From Chimonanthus salicifolius (taxonomy: Eukaryota; Streptophyta; Magnoliopsida; Laurales; Calycanthaceae): 64,000 bases of DNA. The position numbers and the translations under genes were made by a program. Under the pieces are notes generated by a model. That model was not told where the DNA came from. It saw only the letters and a list, made by a program, of their open reading frames with translations, and made no database searches. The stretch spans positions 60,825,413 to 60,889,412 of the forward strand of contig CM023541.1 in assembly GCA_013350335.1 (NCBI GenBank), written 5' to 3'. Below, piece by piece: positions 24,131 through 36,618 of this stretch (positions are counted from its first letter, which is position 1; each line of letters starts with the position of its first letter).

Positions 24131-24575
24131 TCAATGTTATAAAAAACAGACTGAACCGCGGCGGTTCGATTGGAATCGGCAAGGCTACGGTTCGATCAAG
24201 TGGTTAAAATTGTTTTTGGTCAAAACTGTATAATACCGGTTAGAACCGCAGTTTTGAGGATAAAACGTGAACCTTGAACCGCAGCTCACAAATTTTTTAT
24301 TTATTTTTATTTCCCCTTCAAAATATCAAAAATTAATATTAAAAAATAGATATATTTGAAATATAAAGGTTTATTGCTATTTCTATCCAATATCTTTCAC
24401 CATTTTAGTATATTACTCAGAGTTTGAATGTTATTTGTAATATTTATATTAATTTATTTATAAATTGTATCTTATTTAATGTTATATGTAATATTTATAT
24501 TATATTATTCATTGACCGACTTTGACCGCAGTTGAATCCAAAATGACTTGAAGACGGTTTGTTAGATAGTCCGAT
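24131..24575. mobile_element. Non-autonomous AACCGGTT-type dispersed element
   Basis: The segment opens AAAAAACAGACTGAACCGCG, contains GGCGGTTCGAT, ACCGGTTAGAACCGC and GAACCGCAGC, and closes with GACCGACTTTGACCGCAG and AGTCCGATTCTAA. Such 'aaaccggttcgaccg' elements are common, non-coding and dispersed in plant genomes. A second, more decayed copy is at 49218-49345. Confidence 0.6.
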
Positions 24576-26377
24576 TCTAATAATATTGGTAGACATTATT
24601 GTTGAATTAACAATTTGTTGAGAACTAACTCTATTTCAATGTTGATTTTTGAGCCCTTGAAAATTATAGTTTTTCAAATTTAATAGACTTGATTTCTTTA
24701 TAAAAAACATTATCTTAAAAATACTTTTCAAACCCACCCCATCCTATATATTGGACTCTACTCTCATGGAACCGTTGTCTTACCCGTTAATAGCACTAAT
24801 TCATGATTTACTTCATTTAAATTTTGAAATAGAAAATATTGAATAACTATATCAAGTTTTTATTTTTTATTTTAAAATATTAGAATTATATTATTGTAGT
24901 TAATTGAGAATGACTTATATCACTCTAGTAAAATAATAGAAATTATTATTTTTATATAAGATCTTATTTGAATAAGTGGGCAATGAGGTGATCTTTAATT
25001 TCAATGAACTTTGATTGAATGATTAACTACCATTTTTTATTTCAATTTGTATTTTGAAATACTATGCAACTATGCATTTGATATAGTAGAATTTACAGTC
25101 ATCATCATTATCATATCATTTTCATCTATCAAAATCTCATCTATTTAAAGTTGGTAATTTGATTTTTAATTTCTATTTAACGATATTATAAACTATACAA
25201 ATAGTTACTTTATTATCTATCATTTTTTTAATCCCATCCTCTAGATTTTTAGTTGTCTACTTTCTCTCTCCCAGTGTCTATAATTTGTACTAAATAGGTT
25301 TTTATTTATACTTTCATATCCAAATCACTTTAAAAGGTCTCCCATTTATTAATTACTGAAGTTATTCTTCAATAATCTCTGACACAAATATTTATATATA
25401 TATATTTTTGCAGGTACACATGATATTTTTGTGACTTCCATTAATATAACATTCTATAGTTAATTAGTTACCGTATTAAAAATTTATACTTTTCAACAAT
25501 TTGTCTGCATCACGGGGACTTAAATGCAAATTACTCATTAATTCTATAACGTTCCACTCTGAGCTGCCGCTGCTTTATGCTTTTGATTTCCTTTTCGGTC
25601 GTTTCCATACTCTAGAGTAGAGGAGTGGAGAAGCGAGTACCGAGAGACGCTTCCGAATTTTCTCCGAAATCAGGAATTAGGTTTTTTTCGTTTCTCCCTG
25701 CTTTTATTTTTCTACAGTTTCTGTTTCTTCCAAAACTTTTTTTTCCTCTTATCCAAAACCCTTCTCCTTGCTTGGTGTCATACTCTATGAAGCCAGGAAT
25801 CCCATTTTTGGGGTTTTATGCTTCTAGGGTTTTCTCTGTACTTCATATTTCTGGTTGAGAGCATATTTTCTTTTTGAGTTATTCTTTTCTCTTCTTGTTG
25901 CGAAAGCTAACTCTAGATAGATGAGATCCGTAGTGGCTCTCTGTTGATGATGATGATGATGATGATGATATTTACTTTTTTGTTGTTTCTAGACTTGTTA
26001 TGGCCTTGTAGTAGTGAGATTTCTACCCTTTGATAATTATCTAAAATTATTTCAACATTGTCACCTTCCAATGGTGTCTTCTGATACTGTTGAAGTGTCA
26101 CTAAAGATGAGAATATCATGATCCTTCACTTTATTACTGTGGGTCATTCATGACATTTCTATGTTGATCAGGTAAAATCTCTGTATTTATACATTTTAAT
26201 CTTTTAAATTAGTATTTTTATTATTTTATATTTGGCAATATTTTCTTTGTGTTATGTCAGTACAAAACTTGATAATTTAAAAGTATCCTGATATTTTCTC
26301 CTGTTGATAATATCTTGATAATGATATATGCAATAGTGGTTTTCATTACAGGAAAGAGATTCTTGGTTTTGGAAGAA
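24576..26377. other. AT-rich DNA and leader of the coiled-coil gene
   Basis: AT-rich without genes up to about 25550. The segment 25560-25680 is less AT-rich and CT-rich downstream, a plausible first untranslated exon. An acceptor at 26350-26351 (TTACAG) lies 26 bases before the ATG, which implies at least one intron in the leader. A (GAT)8 run lies at about 25945-25969. Exact leader exons cannot be set. Confidence 0.5.
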
Positions 26378-29117
26378 ATGAAAGAATCCCAAAAACGTGA
26401 AATCTCTTATACTTTTTCTGGCATCTGTTTGGAGAAATTAGGAGTCTTCAGTACTCCAGAGCTGATCTCCTTCTTGAAATCAGCTTTCCGACATGATGAT
26501 TTTGCCAAGGTGGAGCATGTACTGAGATTACTCAAGGAGGCTAGTATTGACAATAGATTGAAGGAATTGAAGGCAAAACTAGAGAAGGAATATGGAAAGA
26601 AATGTGAAAATCTGGAGAAAGAGTTGGAAATTTTTCGTACCCGGTGTGATGAATTGGAAATGAAAGTTTCACAGTTGGTTGCATTGGAATGTGGAATCCT
26701 TGCAGTAGAAGGAGAACTTAAGAAGCGCAAGAGACTGAACAGTACCCTAGAAGAGCGGATTACACAGTTAGAAGAGGAACTCGGGGTGGCTTGCAAAAGG
26801 GAGGAAAGGGCACAAGAAAAACTTGCAGGTTTGGAGGAAGAAATCAAGAAGAAGGAGAGAGATTTGAACACGACGTTTGTTCAACTCAAGGTAGAGAACA
26901 GAGATTTGGAAATGGGCAAGTGGAGACTTGAGAATGTGATTGAAGATCACAGGAAGCAATGTGGAGAACTGAAGAGGAAGATTTTGCTGTTGGAGGAAGA
27001 GAATTTAATTTTGTGCAGCAAACAAGATTCATGGGAGAAGATGAAGTTGGTGCCCAAAGAGTATTTGGGTGAAATTTGTTGTGAAGAGAAAGTGAAAGGG
27101 GAATCATGTAAACTAGGTGAAAGTTGGAATGCAATGAATGCTGGAAGGGGAAGTTCAGATTCACCAGTTTCAGATCATATGCGATTTAAAGGGAAAATGT
27201 CAAACTCCAATGGAAAATTTGATGCATCGGCTGATGTTGTGTCTGCTTGCCATTCTCCAGCTAGAGAAAGTGATCTTTTTTGGGTTGCAGGTATTAAATA
27301 TTGGACCAGTTTATGTTTATTACTTATGCACTTTGGATATGACAAATTGAATATTGGCTTATGAACTAGTTGGCCCACTATATTCCAATTTGCTCAGGTT
27401 TTAAATTAGCAAAAATGACTTAACTGCCAAAAAGAAGTTTCCCCAATGGTAAATGGTTGCACGCCTGATACACAGGCCTTCTACAGGTTGACCCGTTACA
27501 GCCTAACAGACCCGAGACTAGTACGCAGTTTTGCACTAGTCAATCAGACCTGAACCTGACTCGTTTAGGTTCTTTAGGGTGTTGAGGTGTTTTGATTAAA
27601 ACCTATCTGTTTTCAATTACTTCAAAATTGGTTTGGTTTTTTTTTTTTTTCAAAATTAAATTAAAACCAAAGTTGATTTGTGATTGTGAAAAGCTTTGAT
27701 AAAATCCATTTTATTTTGCAAACCCAATTGAGTGTGAGTGTTTAATTGATTCAATTAATTCACGACTTAAGAGAGTTGAGTTGTCTAACAAGAGGGTTGT
27801 GTTAAACCATGTGATTCTTGATTTACACGACCAAAACATTTGAGTTGTATCATATCTTCTATGCAGCGACTGAGTGGGGTGTTTTTATCCTACCCAGTCT
27901 GCATCACTATTGGACTTCACATGCAACTTCTACGACATTGGCTGATTGAATGGGAACAAGATTGTACGTTTTTATTGCTTTAGTTGATTATTTTCTGTTG
28001 CAGAGACACCTGCTATGAATGCACCATCTGAATACTTTGGAACTGTTGAAGTTAAGAAAATTGCTGACTCACCAGCTAATGATGAAGGCCACATGTCTCA
28101 AGTTAGAAAACGGTTGCTATTCAAAGAAGAAGAGAGCTCTGAATTTCCTGCAAGAACGTTCCATGCTAAATCTGCAGGAGATGTGGTCATCATTGACAGT
28201 GATGATGACGTTGAGGTTATACCAACATCAAATTCAAATTTTGGAAACAACAGTCTGAGAGAAACTTTTGGTAACGTGAAGGGAAATTTTTCACAAAAGA
28301 CTTTAAAGAGGACACAGTCTGACCTGAAAAATGAAGGTGCAGCTGAGGAAAATGCTAGCAGGTCTGAGGAGAATTTTCCGTTATCTTTCACACAAAAAAG
28401 AAGATGTGTTTCAAAAGTAGTTAGTAGTGACAGTGATGGAGAGGATGATGATAAGGTTCCAATTTCCAAACTTATAAAGACACAGCTTGCTGATGCGATT
28501 GCGTCTAATTCTCCTGTAAACCAGTCTAGTGTGTCTTTAACTAAATCTTCTGGTGGTGACACCATTGAAGAATGCATTACCCCTTCAAGGAGGCATTTGA
28601 TTTCATTACAACAATGTGAAGGAAGAAAATACAGGGCAAAAAAATCATATCTAAATAATTCAATAGGAAATAAACTGCCTCCAAGGGCTGATAATGTGGG
28701 TTTTTGGAAAAGTGTTACCTCATACCAGCCACCACAAAAACCAGTCCCTGGAAATCCTGAAGGGAATGAAGTGGAAGAAGCTGAGTCAGAGAATGAAGGC
28801 GAAAGTTTGGGTGGATTTATTGTGCAAGGGCCTGATGTCTCTGAAAGTGAAGAACCTTCTGGAGATGGAGCAGAAAGTGATTCATCACTCAGTCAGCTGC
28901 TAAGAGTCCAGAAGAACAAGTCCACATGGGAATATGAGGCAGACATGCTCTCTTCATTTAAGGAGGATCCTGCGCTCTGTCTGAAGGCTGTATGTGCTCT
29001 CTATCGCCGACAAACATTTGATGAGCAATCCCAAAAAGGAACGATATATATCAACAACCGTGGTTTCAGCAAGTTTGATGTATTCAAGTATGGGTTAAAA
29101 AGAATCTTTCATTTGAT

Positions 29118-29154
<37 letters not shown>

Positions 29155-29761
29155 CATCTGTGATTCTTCTCATCTTTGATTCCCCTACTTTCCTCTCCCC
29201 TTCCCTAGCTCAAGAAGGGAAACTCATAACAACAACCCCCCTCCCCATCTGTTCCCTCTCTCTCTCTCTCCCTGATTGCAAGTGAATGCCTTTGTTACAT
29301 AGATTTCTTATAGATCTATGTAATTTAAAAAAATTAACTTGATCCAAAAAAAATTACCATTTGAATTGTTTTACTATTTAGTCACAAATTAAATTGTTTT
29401 TATTGAATAAAATATTCTAGTTTAAAGAAAAAAATCAATTTTAACCATTTATAATATAACCTAATATCATATTATAAAGAAAAATTTAATTAAGAAATTT
29501 TGTTTATTAGAACAATCTAAACTTCTTCCATTACTTAGTTTGGTTAGTAAATTTCAAAATAAAGCATATTTTTTAAAATGAAAAAGTTTAACTTTTTATT
29601 GAACTAATATCAATAAAACTAACCCATCTATCAAAATATTCTCAGAGAAAGTTTTAAATTGTTTTTCATATTAATCAAAACATATAATAAATAGCTTATT
29701 TAGTGTGATATATCATGAGTTATTTTAAAAAATTGGTCGAAATCTTAGAAATGTTTTATAG

Positions 29762-29814
<53 letters not shown>

Positions 29815-32617
29815 TGCTAATTACTTTGTCGGGTTGTATTTTATTTTATTTTAAGTTTATTCTTCAACATATGCACTTTGGGGTGAAATGGACTTGGGTG
29901 ATGCCATGTATCTCCTCGTCTTCTTACTTTGTTCTTTTAAATGGTTCTTCATAGGGTCATACAACTCTAGAGTTCTCTGTCAAGGATGTCCGTTTTTCTG
30001 CTTTTTCCTTATCTATTAATTTTGGTGGAAAAATCTTTAAATATGATCCTCCAGGAAGCAAAAATTCATGATTTGTTTAGTGGTTTCAAGCCCCTGCTCT
30101 ACTTTGGAAATTAGTCACCTCCAGTTTATAAATGACAATCATTTTTTTGTGATGTAGACATGCCAAGTGATGAATTTTGTCTCTCCTCAAATGGTTTGAA
30201 ACTTGTTATGGCCTTAAAATAAACTTCGACAAGTGTGAGGTGTTTGGAGTTTCCATTTTTTGGGTTCGAGTTCTTCCCTCGAAGATTTATTGGGTTGTAA
30301 AGAGATGGGTCTTTGCCTCCATTTTGTTTAGGTTCCCTGTGTGTTGGCCCTTTTAAGATGGCCTCCTTGGACAAGGTTGTGAATGGATAGAAAACTGTTA
30401 GGATGAGGGCTCATTACCTCTCCTTGGGTAGGAGAAATACTCTCATCACATTGGTTGTCTTCAGTGTTCCAATCCCCTCTCTCTTTTGGCTGTCCTAAAA
30501 GTTGATTGCAAGAATAGGAAAAAAAATTTAGAGAAATTTTCTTTGAAATGCCTTAGAAGGAAAGGAAATATCATTTGATTGACTGGCAAACGGTTTGTCT
30601 CTTTAGTCATGGAAGTTGTTTGGGTATTCACCTATTTATAACTTGAATGACACTATGCTAGGAAGTATCTATGGGTATAGAATATGAGAATTCTGGCATC
30701 TGGAGATCATTTCTCATTTCCAAGTGCAGACTTCTATCTTGGTGGATGAGGTTCTCCTTTTCTCTGTCTGTAGGAGTTAGAAAACTGATAAAAAATGTTT
30801 CCCAGGACTTCTCTGATGATTGTATTTGTTATTGTGTTGGTAACCACCAATTTGTCTTTTTCTGGAATGATACTTGGACAGGTTGCAAATTTTTCTCAGG
30901 ATTGGGCATCCTTAATGAAGAATTCGAGGATGTTTGGGGACCAATTTTTTTTCTTTTGAAGAGCAAGGTGTCCAAGCTTCTTAAAGCACGTGACTAATCC
31001 TTGGGACATGTGCAAACCTCTCTATCCACACATTCCGGGTAACACTATGAGGAGTAGCACTTTTGTGTTGAGAGTGACTTGAACCCAAGACCTCACGTAT
31101 CTCAGGCGGTTTCTTGACCACCAAGCCAACCCTCACGGGAGGGGATGTCAATCATTAAGATCAATTGACTATGAACTGACTTTTTGAGCTGAAATTTGGT
31201 CCACTTGTAGATTATCAAGTCTCCTTTGTTGTATGGTTGATTGTTTAGTGAGTTTCATGAAAATTAGAGAGGGCGCATCTAACCACTAAGCCAACCGTCA
31301 CGGGAGGGGATGTCAACCATTAAGATCAATTGACTATAAATTGACTTTTGAGCTGAAATTTGGTCCATTTGTAGATTACTGAGTCTCCTTTGTTGTATGT
31401 TTGATTGTTTAGTGAGTTTCACGAAAATTAGAAAAGGGCGCATCTGATCTAGTCTCAGTTAAAATATCTATATATGTATTTAAAATATATGTAGATAGTG
31501 ATATTAAAAAAACATACTCATCACGTTATTTGTTCGAGTGGTTGGGTATTTTCATCTTGTGTGGGAGGTCTAGCCCTCAAACTATTGGCGCACCTAACGT
31601 GATCCATGGTGCTTGTGGGTGGTGTCATGGATCCGAGGTTTTACCTATGATCACCACAAAGTGGGGTCGGTGGGTTTCCACATATTCAAAATATATATAG
31701 TGGGGTGATTGAGTGTATGGTTTATGATGAGAACAAATGCATAAATAAAACTTCGTCTAGATGGGATTTTGGCTATGATAATTGTGATGATTATAATGAT
31801 GTTTTTAAAATATAAAAAAATGCATGAGTATGGAAATGTCTGAGCCCGTCCCAATTATTAGATGGACTTCTTTTTAAGTGTTAGCCCGAACTTGAAACTG
31901 ATTAACAATCAGGCTATTAATTAATGCCTAAGCCCTATTTTTCTAGGACTAAACTTCTTGGGCTTTCAGGTTTTCAGGCCAAATTGCTCTCTCTAACCAC
32001 ATCCCTAGGATCTTGGACTGCATCAAGTTGGCAGGGTGTTAATGGAATAGTTGCAAAATACCAGCATTGCGTTCCTTACACCTCTACTTGTATGTTATTT
32101 AAATAAGATCCATTTTCTATTTTAAGTAATATCCATTTTCTATTAAAGAAAAACAAACTGAAAATTTCTACTTGATTCTTGCCCTTCAGATATAGAAAGT
32201 TCCAGGATTTGCTGCAATCTCCGATACTTTTGGTGATGTGTGCTGTATGCTGATATCCGTTTTGAAATTTCTTTACTATGAGGGTGTGAAGTTCCATTTT
32301 TTTTAGATTTCCATTTTGAAATTCACATGTTAATCAAGTTTGCTTCATTACTTTAGGCCTTTCATCATTGCTGGTTGTTAGGATGTTCTTTGTCCAGTTA
32401 ACTGATTAGAGAAACCTGATCTTGTTTCAGGGGAAGTATGCTGGCTGAGATGCTCACTGATGGTGATCCTTGCGGTCCCTTAAAGAAGTCTGCCAAAGAA
32501 CTGGAGAATCAAAACCCAGAGGCACTTAAAATGTGCTCCCAACTGGCTCACTTCTACTCAAAACAACTATTTGATATATATCAGAACAAAGAAGATCCCT
32601 ACTTTCTCCCATGTTGA
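26378..32617 (+). CDS. Coiled-coil protein of unknown function with SIM
   Basis: Three exons, 26378-27290, 28004-29087 and 32431-32617, join in frame at GT-AG introns (27291-28003 and 29088-32430) to encode 727 residues. I do not recognise a named family. Seen: a short conserved-looking N-terminus (SGICLEKLGVFSTPELISFL), a long coiled coil at about residues 55-230 rich in E, K and L, a polar and serine-rich middle, VVIIDSDDDVEVI at 365-377, which fits a SUMO-interacting motif followed by acidic residues, further acidic serine clusters (SSDSDGEDDD), a basic KR-rich stretch, and a C-terminal region (about 620-727) that looks globular (DPALCLKAVCALYRRQTF, LAEMLTDGDPCGPL). The composition suggests a nuclear protein. 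The start at 26378 was chosen because it is the first ATG after the predicted acceptor. Exon 3 is supported by the frame-exact join (FDVFK|GSMLAEML). Intron 2 hosts LINE and SINE remnants. Confidence 0.8.
28183..28221 (+). other. Candidate SUMO-interacting motif
   Basis: The encoded residues 365-377 read VVIIDSDDDVEVI. A core of four branched aliphatic residues followed by D-S-D-D-D is the textbook phospho/acidic SIM layout, and a second hydrophobic run (VEVI) follows. Function is inferred from the motif alone. Confidence 0.6.
29119..29154. repeat. (CT)11(AT)7 compound microsatellite
   Basis: Eleven CT then seven AT dinucleotides about 30 bp after the donor of intron 2 of the coiled-coil gene. 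Its short distance from the splice site could make length changes matter. Confidence 0.95.
29764..29815. repeat. (AT)n then poly(T) run
   Basis: About 17 AT/TA dinucleotides followed by about 19 T in intron 2 of the coiled-coil gene. Confidence 0.9.
30060..31005 (+). mobile_element. Decayed LINE fragment in an intron
   Basis: Translation in shifting frames gives LINE signatures in the right order: GLKINFDKCEVFGV near 30190-30250 (reverse transcriptase, usually GLKINxxKSE), a SLGRRNTLI stretch near 30420 (usually SKGGRxTLI), and VGNHQFVFFWNDTWTG near 30836-30885 (usually VGNGxxIRFWxDxW). Frames are broken several times. It lies in intron 2 of the coiled-coil gene in the sense direction. Confidence 0.75.
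31060..31140 (-). mobile_element. tRNA-derived SINE remnant
   Basis: On the minus strand an A-box-like stretch (TTGGCTTGGTGGTCAAG, about 31114-31130) precedes a B box (GGGTTCAAGTCA, about 31073-31085) at typical tRNA spacing. The element is inside intron 2 of the coiled-coil gene and abuts the 162-bp duplication. Confidence 0.6.
31119..31445. repeat. Tandem duplication of a ~162-bp unit
   Basis: Copy 1 runs from about 31119 to 31280 and copy 2 from about 31282 to 31445. Both begin CCA(A/C)(C/T)AAGCCAACC and end GGGCGCATCT, with scattered substitutions. The start of each unit includes part of the SINE A box, so the duplication captured the edge of the SINE. Confidence 0.85.
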
Positions 32618-34189
32618 TATGTCAGGTCGTGCAATCCACTCCGTGCTACATCCTTTTGAGGTCAAATTGAACAGAAATAGACTTGGTTCTAGGTTTCTAA
32701 GAGCTTTGCCATTTTGTTGTGCATAGTGTGTATTCTCTACAGGTTGTAAATGGCCCTTTTCTAGATGTGTATAATTAGCTGTTAAGTTTCCTTGTTTTGA
32801 TACACTATTTCATGTGCATGACTAAAGAAAATTTGGAGTTTGTGTTTACCTGTGTTTGATCCATGCGGTGTTCTGGTTGCAATAATGTACTGTATCAATG
32901 TCGACATGCCTGAACCATTGTTCAAAAACTCAGCTCCACTTGAATCGGCTTGGCTGCATTGAGTTGAACCAGTCTTTTGAATCTGAAGTTACTTCGTTTT
33001 CTCAGTGAAATTGCACAACGTTGTGACTTCCCAATGATTTTTGAGAACAACTCCCCCTGACTTGAGCATTGTATTGTGAGCCTGCAAATAATGTTTGATA
33101 GGATATGTATCATTTGTATTTGAGAGTGCTTTACCAGGTATTGGATGGCCAAGTGTCTCAGATGTTACTCTAGCATTGGTGAGCCTAATTGGGGACTGTA
33201 CTTATCCATTGCATATGTGGGGCTTTTTTGGAAGGCTTAAAAATTCTAGGAATGATCCTAGCCATCTGATTTCTTTTATCATCATCGTCAAATCATTTGT
33301 CTGATCTATTTAGAGTCGTTTTTTAAGTTCTATTTTTCAACACAACACTCTATTACCCACAATTCAGTCATAGCATATTTTACCACCACAATCTTTTAAG
33401 TGCCTTCTCCATCTCCTGATACCTTCTTTTGGTCCCTGCATCTTTGTACTAAGGCTGTTTTTGTTCTACTGCATGTGTCAACGTCATCAAGATCTTTCTT
33501 TCGGACCTAATTCTCTTAGGCTTTTTTTCTTCTCTTAACAAAAGTTTTTCTTGTTACCGCTCAGAAAAAAACACCATCAAGATCTACATGCCCTCATCTT
33601 TTCTTTTGGTTTCCTCTGATGCTATACATCAAACTTTTCTTGTTGCATCACACGTTGATGCCATTCCACATTTTCAGCCTAATTTGAGATTCATATGAGC
33701 TAAAATTCGCCCAAAATTTTGTAAATTTTGCATATTACGGTGTCTAATTCAGATTACTTTAGTTGAAATTTTCTTAATGAAAATTACCATATCTATCGTT
33801 CTTAGATAAGATAATTTCTTGGATAAGAATTTGAGAAGTTCTCAATTTTTGGATCTCTAATCCTATATATCGGCCCATACATATGCCGATATTTTCACCT
33901 GAAGACTTCATTTTATAAAATTACGTGATTGAATGGAAGTGTTTCATATAAATTATATTACTCACAAAAAAAAATTATTCATTTCATTTAACTCAATGGA
34001 GCTAAAACTTATAATAAATATGCACTTCTCAGAGAAAGATAACACTAGTCCAGTCTCTTTAAAATGCTCATAATTAAATGAGAATATATATAAATTTAAA
34101 AATACATGTTTTTATAAAAAAAAAGTTTATATTTAAAGGATCTAATAATATAATTTACTTAATATAATAAGAGAAATTAATATTAATAT
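32618..34189. other. 3' flank of the coiled-coil gene and intergenic DNA
   Basis: The 3' UTR of the coiled-coil gene probably extends some hundreds of bases. Afterwards no gene is supported. A short ATATCGGCCCATACATATGCCGATAT palindrome-like cluster lies near 33868-33893. Confidence 0.5.
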
Positions 34190-34190
34190 G

Positions 34191-35215
34191 GGCAGCACTT
34201 ACATACACCCGATTCCAGATTTTCGTGGCAAATTACCATTATACTCCTGCGTTTTTACTCATTCGAACGAATGCCGAAGTGTAAATTTATTTGAACGAAT
34301 GAGTTGAACAGTAACACGGGTTACTCTTAAGCCCTGGTTTACTGTATATTATTTAAATAATAAAATTTCTTTTAAAATTTTAAAGCTATTTTTTAAGTAC
34401 TGTGTATTTTCAAAATTTCTTAAATTGAATATCTGGACCAATTACGATAACCTGATAAAAATACTTTAAAACTTTAAGGTCTTTTGACACTCCCAAATGC
34501 TTAAAATACAGTATTTTACAAATAAGGGTATTCATCGGCTGTGCCGAAAACACATTTGAGAGTGTCAAAAGACCTTAAAGTCTTAAAGTATTTTTATCAG
34601 GTTATCGTAATTAGCCTGGATATTCAATTTGAGAAATTTTGAAAGTACAGAGTGCTTAAAAATACTTTAAAGTTTTAAAGGAGATTTTATTATTTAACTA
34701 ATGCGCTATGCATTACTGTAGCATCGACAATATAAACCGTTATGTTATAAGTACTTACGATAACTTGATAAAAATACTTTAAGACTTTAAGATATTTTGA
34801 AACTCTCAAATGTGATTTCGGCACAACCGAATGATTCCCTTATTTGTAAAACACTGTGTTTTAAGTATTTGAAAATGTCAAAAGACCTTAAAGTCTTAAA
34901 TTATTTTTATTAGGTTATTCTAATTAGTCTGGATATTCAATTTGAGAAATTTTGAAAATACACAGTATTTAAAAAATGATTTTAATTTTTTTTAAAAAAA
35001 TTATTATTTAAATAATGTATACTGTAGCTTCATGGTTTGAAGGAATACTGATCAATATATTTGTTCGAATGAATTAAATTTATACTTCGATATTCGTTCG
35101 AATGAATTGAAATGAAAGTTCATTCGAATTAATAAAAATGTAAGAATATAATCATAATGAAAATCTAGTATTAGATTTGAAGGGATAGAAAAGGCAGGTG
35201 TAGATAATTACTGCC
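34191..35215. mobile_element. Compound foldback element with long inverted ends
   Basis: The ends are inverted copies of each other: GGCAGCACTTACATACACC at 34191 and, reverse-complemented from 35215, GGCAGTAATTATCTACACC. The similarity continues inward (CATTCGAACGAATGCCGAAG against CATTCGAACGAATATCGAAG). Inside, two hairpins follow one another: 34440-34500 pairs with 34555-34615, and 34750-34815 pairs with 34865-34925. The loop of the second is the reverse complement of the loop of the first. The element is about 1025 bp and has no coding capacity. It is probably a foldback or Mutator-type non-autonomous transposon. A clean target duplication was not found; the flanks share only an ATATG-like word. 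Confidence 0.75.
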
Positions 35216-35227
35216 ATATATGACTTA

Positions 35228-35590
35228 TACTTTAATCATCCAAAGTGCTACATTTGCGGGTCCCATCTAAGATGGAGCTTCCTGGAAAAATCCAGGATCA
35301 GAAAACCCCACAGCTATCCTTTTCTTGGGAATATCAGCTGGTGTAGATTTGAAAGGTTGTCCTTTGGCTGAGGACCCAAGGCCTTTTCTCTTAGCTGGAC
35401 CTGTCGACGTGGCGAGATCTACACCGACCAGTCTAATCTGGAGTATGTGGTCCCATGTGCAGCCACGACTATGGCTCTTACCCATCTCATCTCGCACGTG
35501 ATGAGAGCACGTCATATCCTACGTGGCTCTTTTCCAGCCACTTTGACCACGAACAGAGACGTGGCGCACCGTTCGCCTCCGAATAATTAA
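35228..35590. other. GC-richer island with five ACGT cores
   Basis: In strongly AT-rich surroundings this segment is G+C-richer and has ACGT cores at 35407, 35496 (CACGTG), 35509 (CACGTC), 35521 (ACGTGGC) and 35559 (GACGTGGC), typical of ABRE or G-box sites bound by bZIP and bHLH factors. A minus-strand ORF at 35267-35515 (82 codons) lies over it, without a recognised domain. It could be a promoter of an unseen transcript, a gene relic or a transposon end. Confidence 0.45.
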
Positions 35591-36618
35591 TCACCCTTGC
35601 CTTTTCTTGACCCAGTCGCGCTTTGATTGTGTTGGGCCCTTCAACTTATAGTATTGTTAAATCTCCTATTTTATTATCTGGGGTCCATTTGTCAAATCAA
35701 GACCATTGATAATCTTAAAAATGAAAATAATCTTCTTTTTACTTTAAAATTTGAAGATTAAATTCAATTAACCAATTAATATGAACATCCTACTCATTTT
35801 TTACTTATGTACTAAGTCATGATTAAGCTCGTTGTTTGAAGATATTAAAATAAAATAAATATCGCCTGATATGTATATTTTATATTTTTAATTCCAAAAA
35901 AATAAAAAAATAATCAATATTTGAAAAAAAAATCATATAATTTATTTAAAAGGAAAAAAAAATTACCCTTCCAGCCGACATTTCAATTTTAATTGAGCAA
36001 TTAATTGAGTGGATTTCCAAAAAAATTATCCTTCTAATAGATGGTGGGTTTCCATTAATTAAGCCAACTCTTGGCAACAATGTTAATTGGAAAACTGATT
36101 TTTGGTAAGCATATAAATTTATTTACTATATTTAAGTGATATAGATCAACGGCTAAATTTAATTGCTACATCTTTGAAAATTCATAAAATTGTTCAGTGC
36201 ACATAAAATTTCATACAAGAAGTGTTTTCCTATTTTTTATCATTTTAACTTGTAAGAGTGTAAGGAGAGTTCTTTTTTTTTTTTTTCAAAGATAAGTAAA
36301 AACATTTTAATAAATAAATAGATTGGGATTTTAAAAATAGTTAAAAATCTGAACATGATAAATCATAAATAAATACACAGTCAAGAGTTGAAAATTGGTT
36401 AAAAGTATATTCTTTTTTATTATTTTTGTAATTCTCATTTCTATTATTTGGAAATGCGATAACCCCAAAACTTTACTTGTGGGCCTTTTCAAAGATGCCA
36501 ATCTTTTGAATAATAGTAAAATGATTTCATACTTTCTATACTTTAGAATCCAAGGAAAAGGAAGAACATACGGGCGTTCTAGCATGTAAATCTCTGAGGA
36601 TCCATTGGTATTTCAGCA
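35591..36618. other. AT-rich intergenic DNA left of the hAT element
   Basis: No supported genes. The opposing ORFs at 36331-36589 overlap each other and resemble nothing known. Confidence 0.5.
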
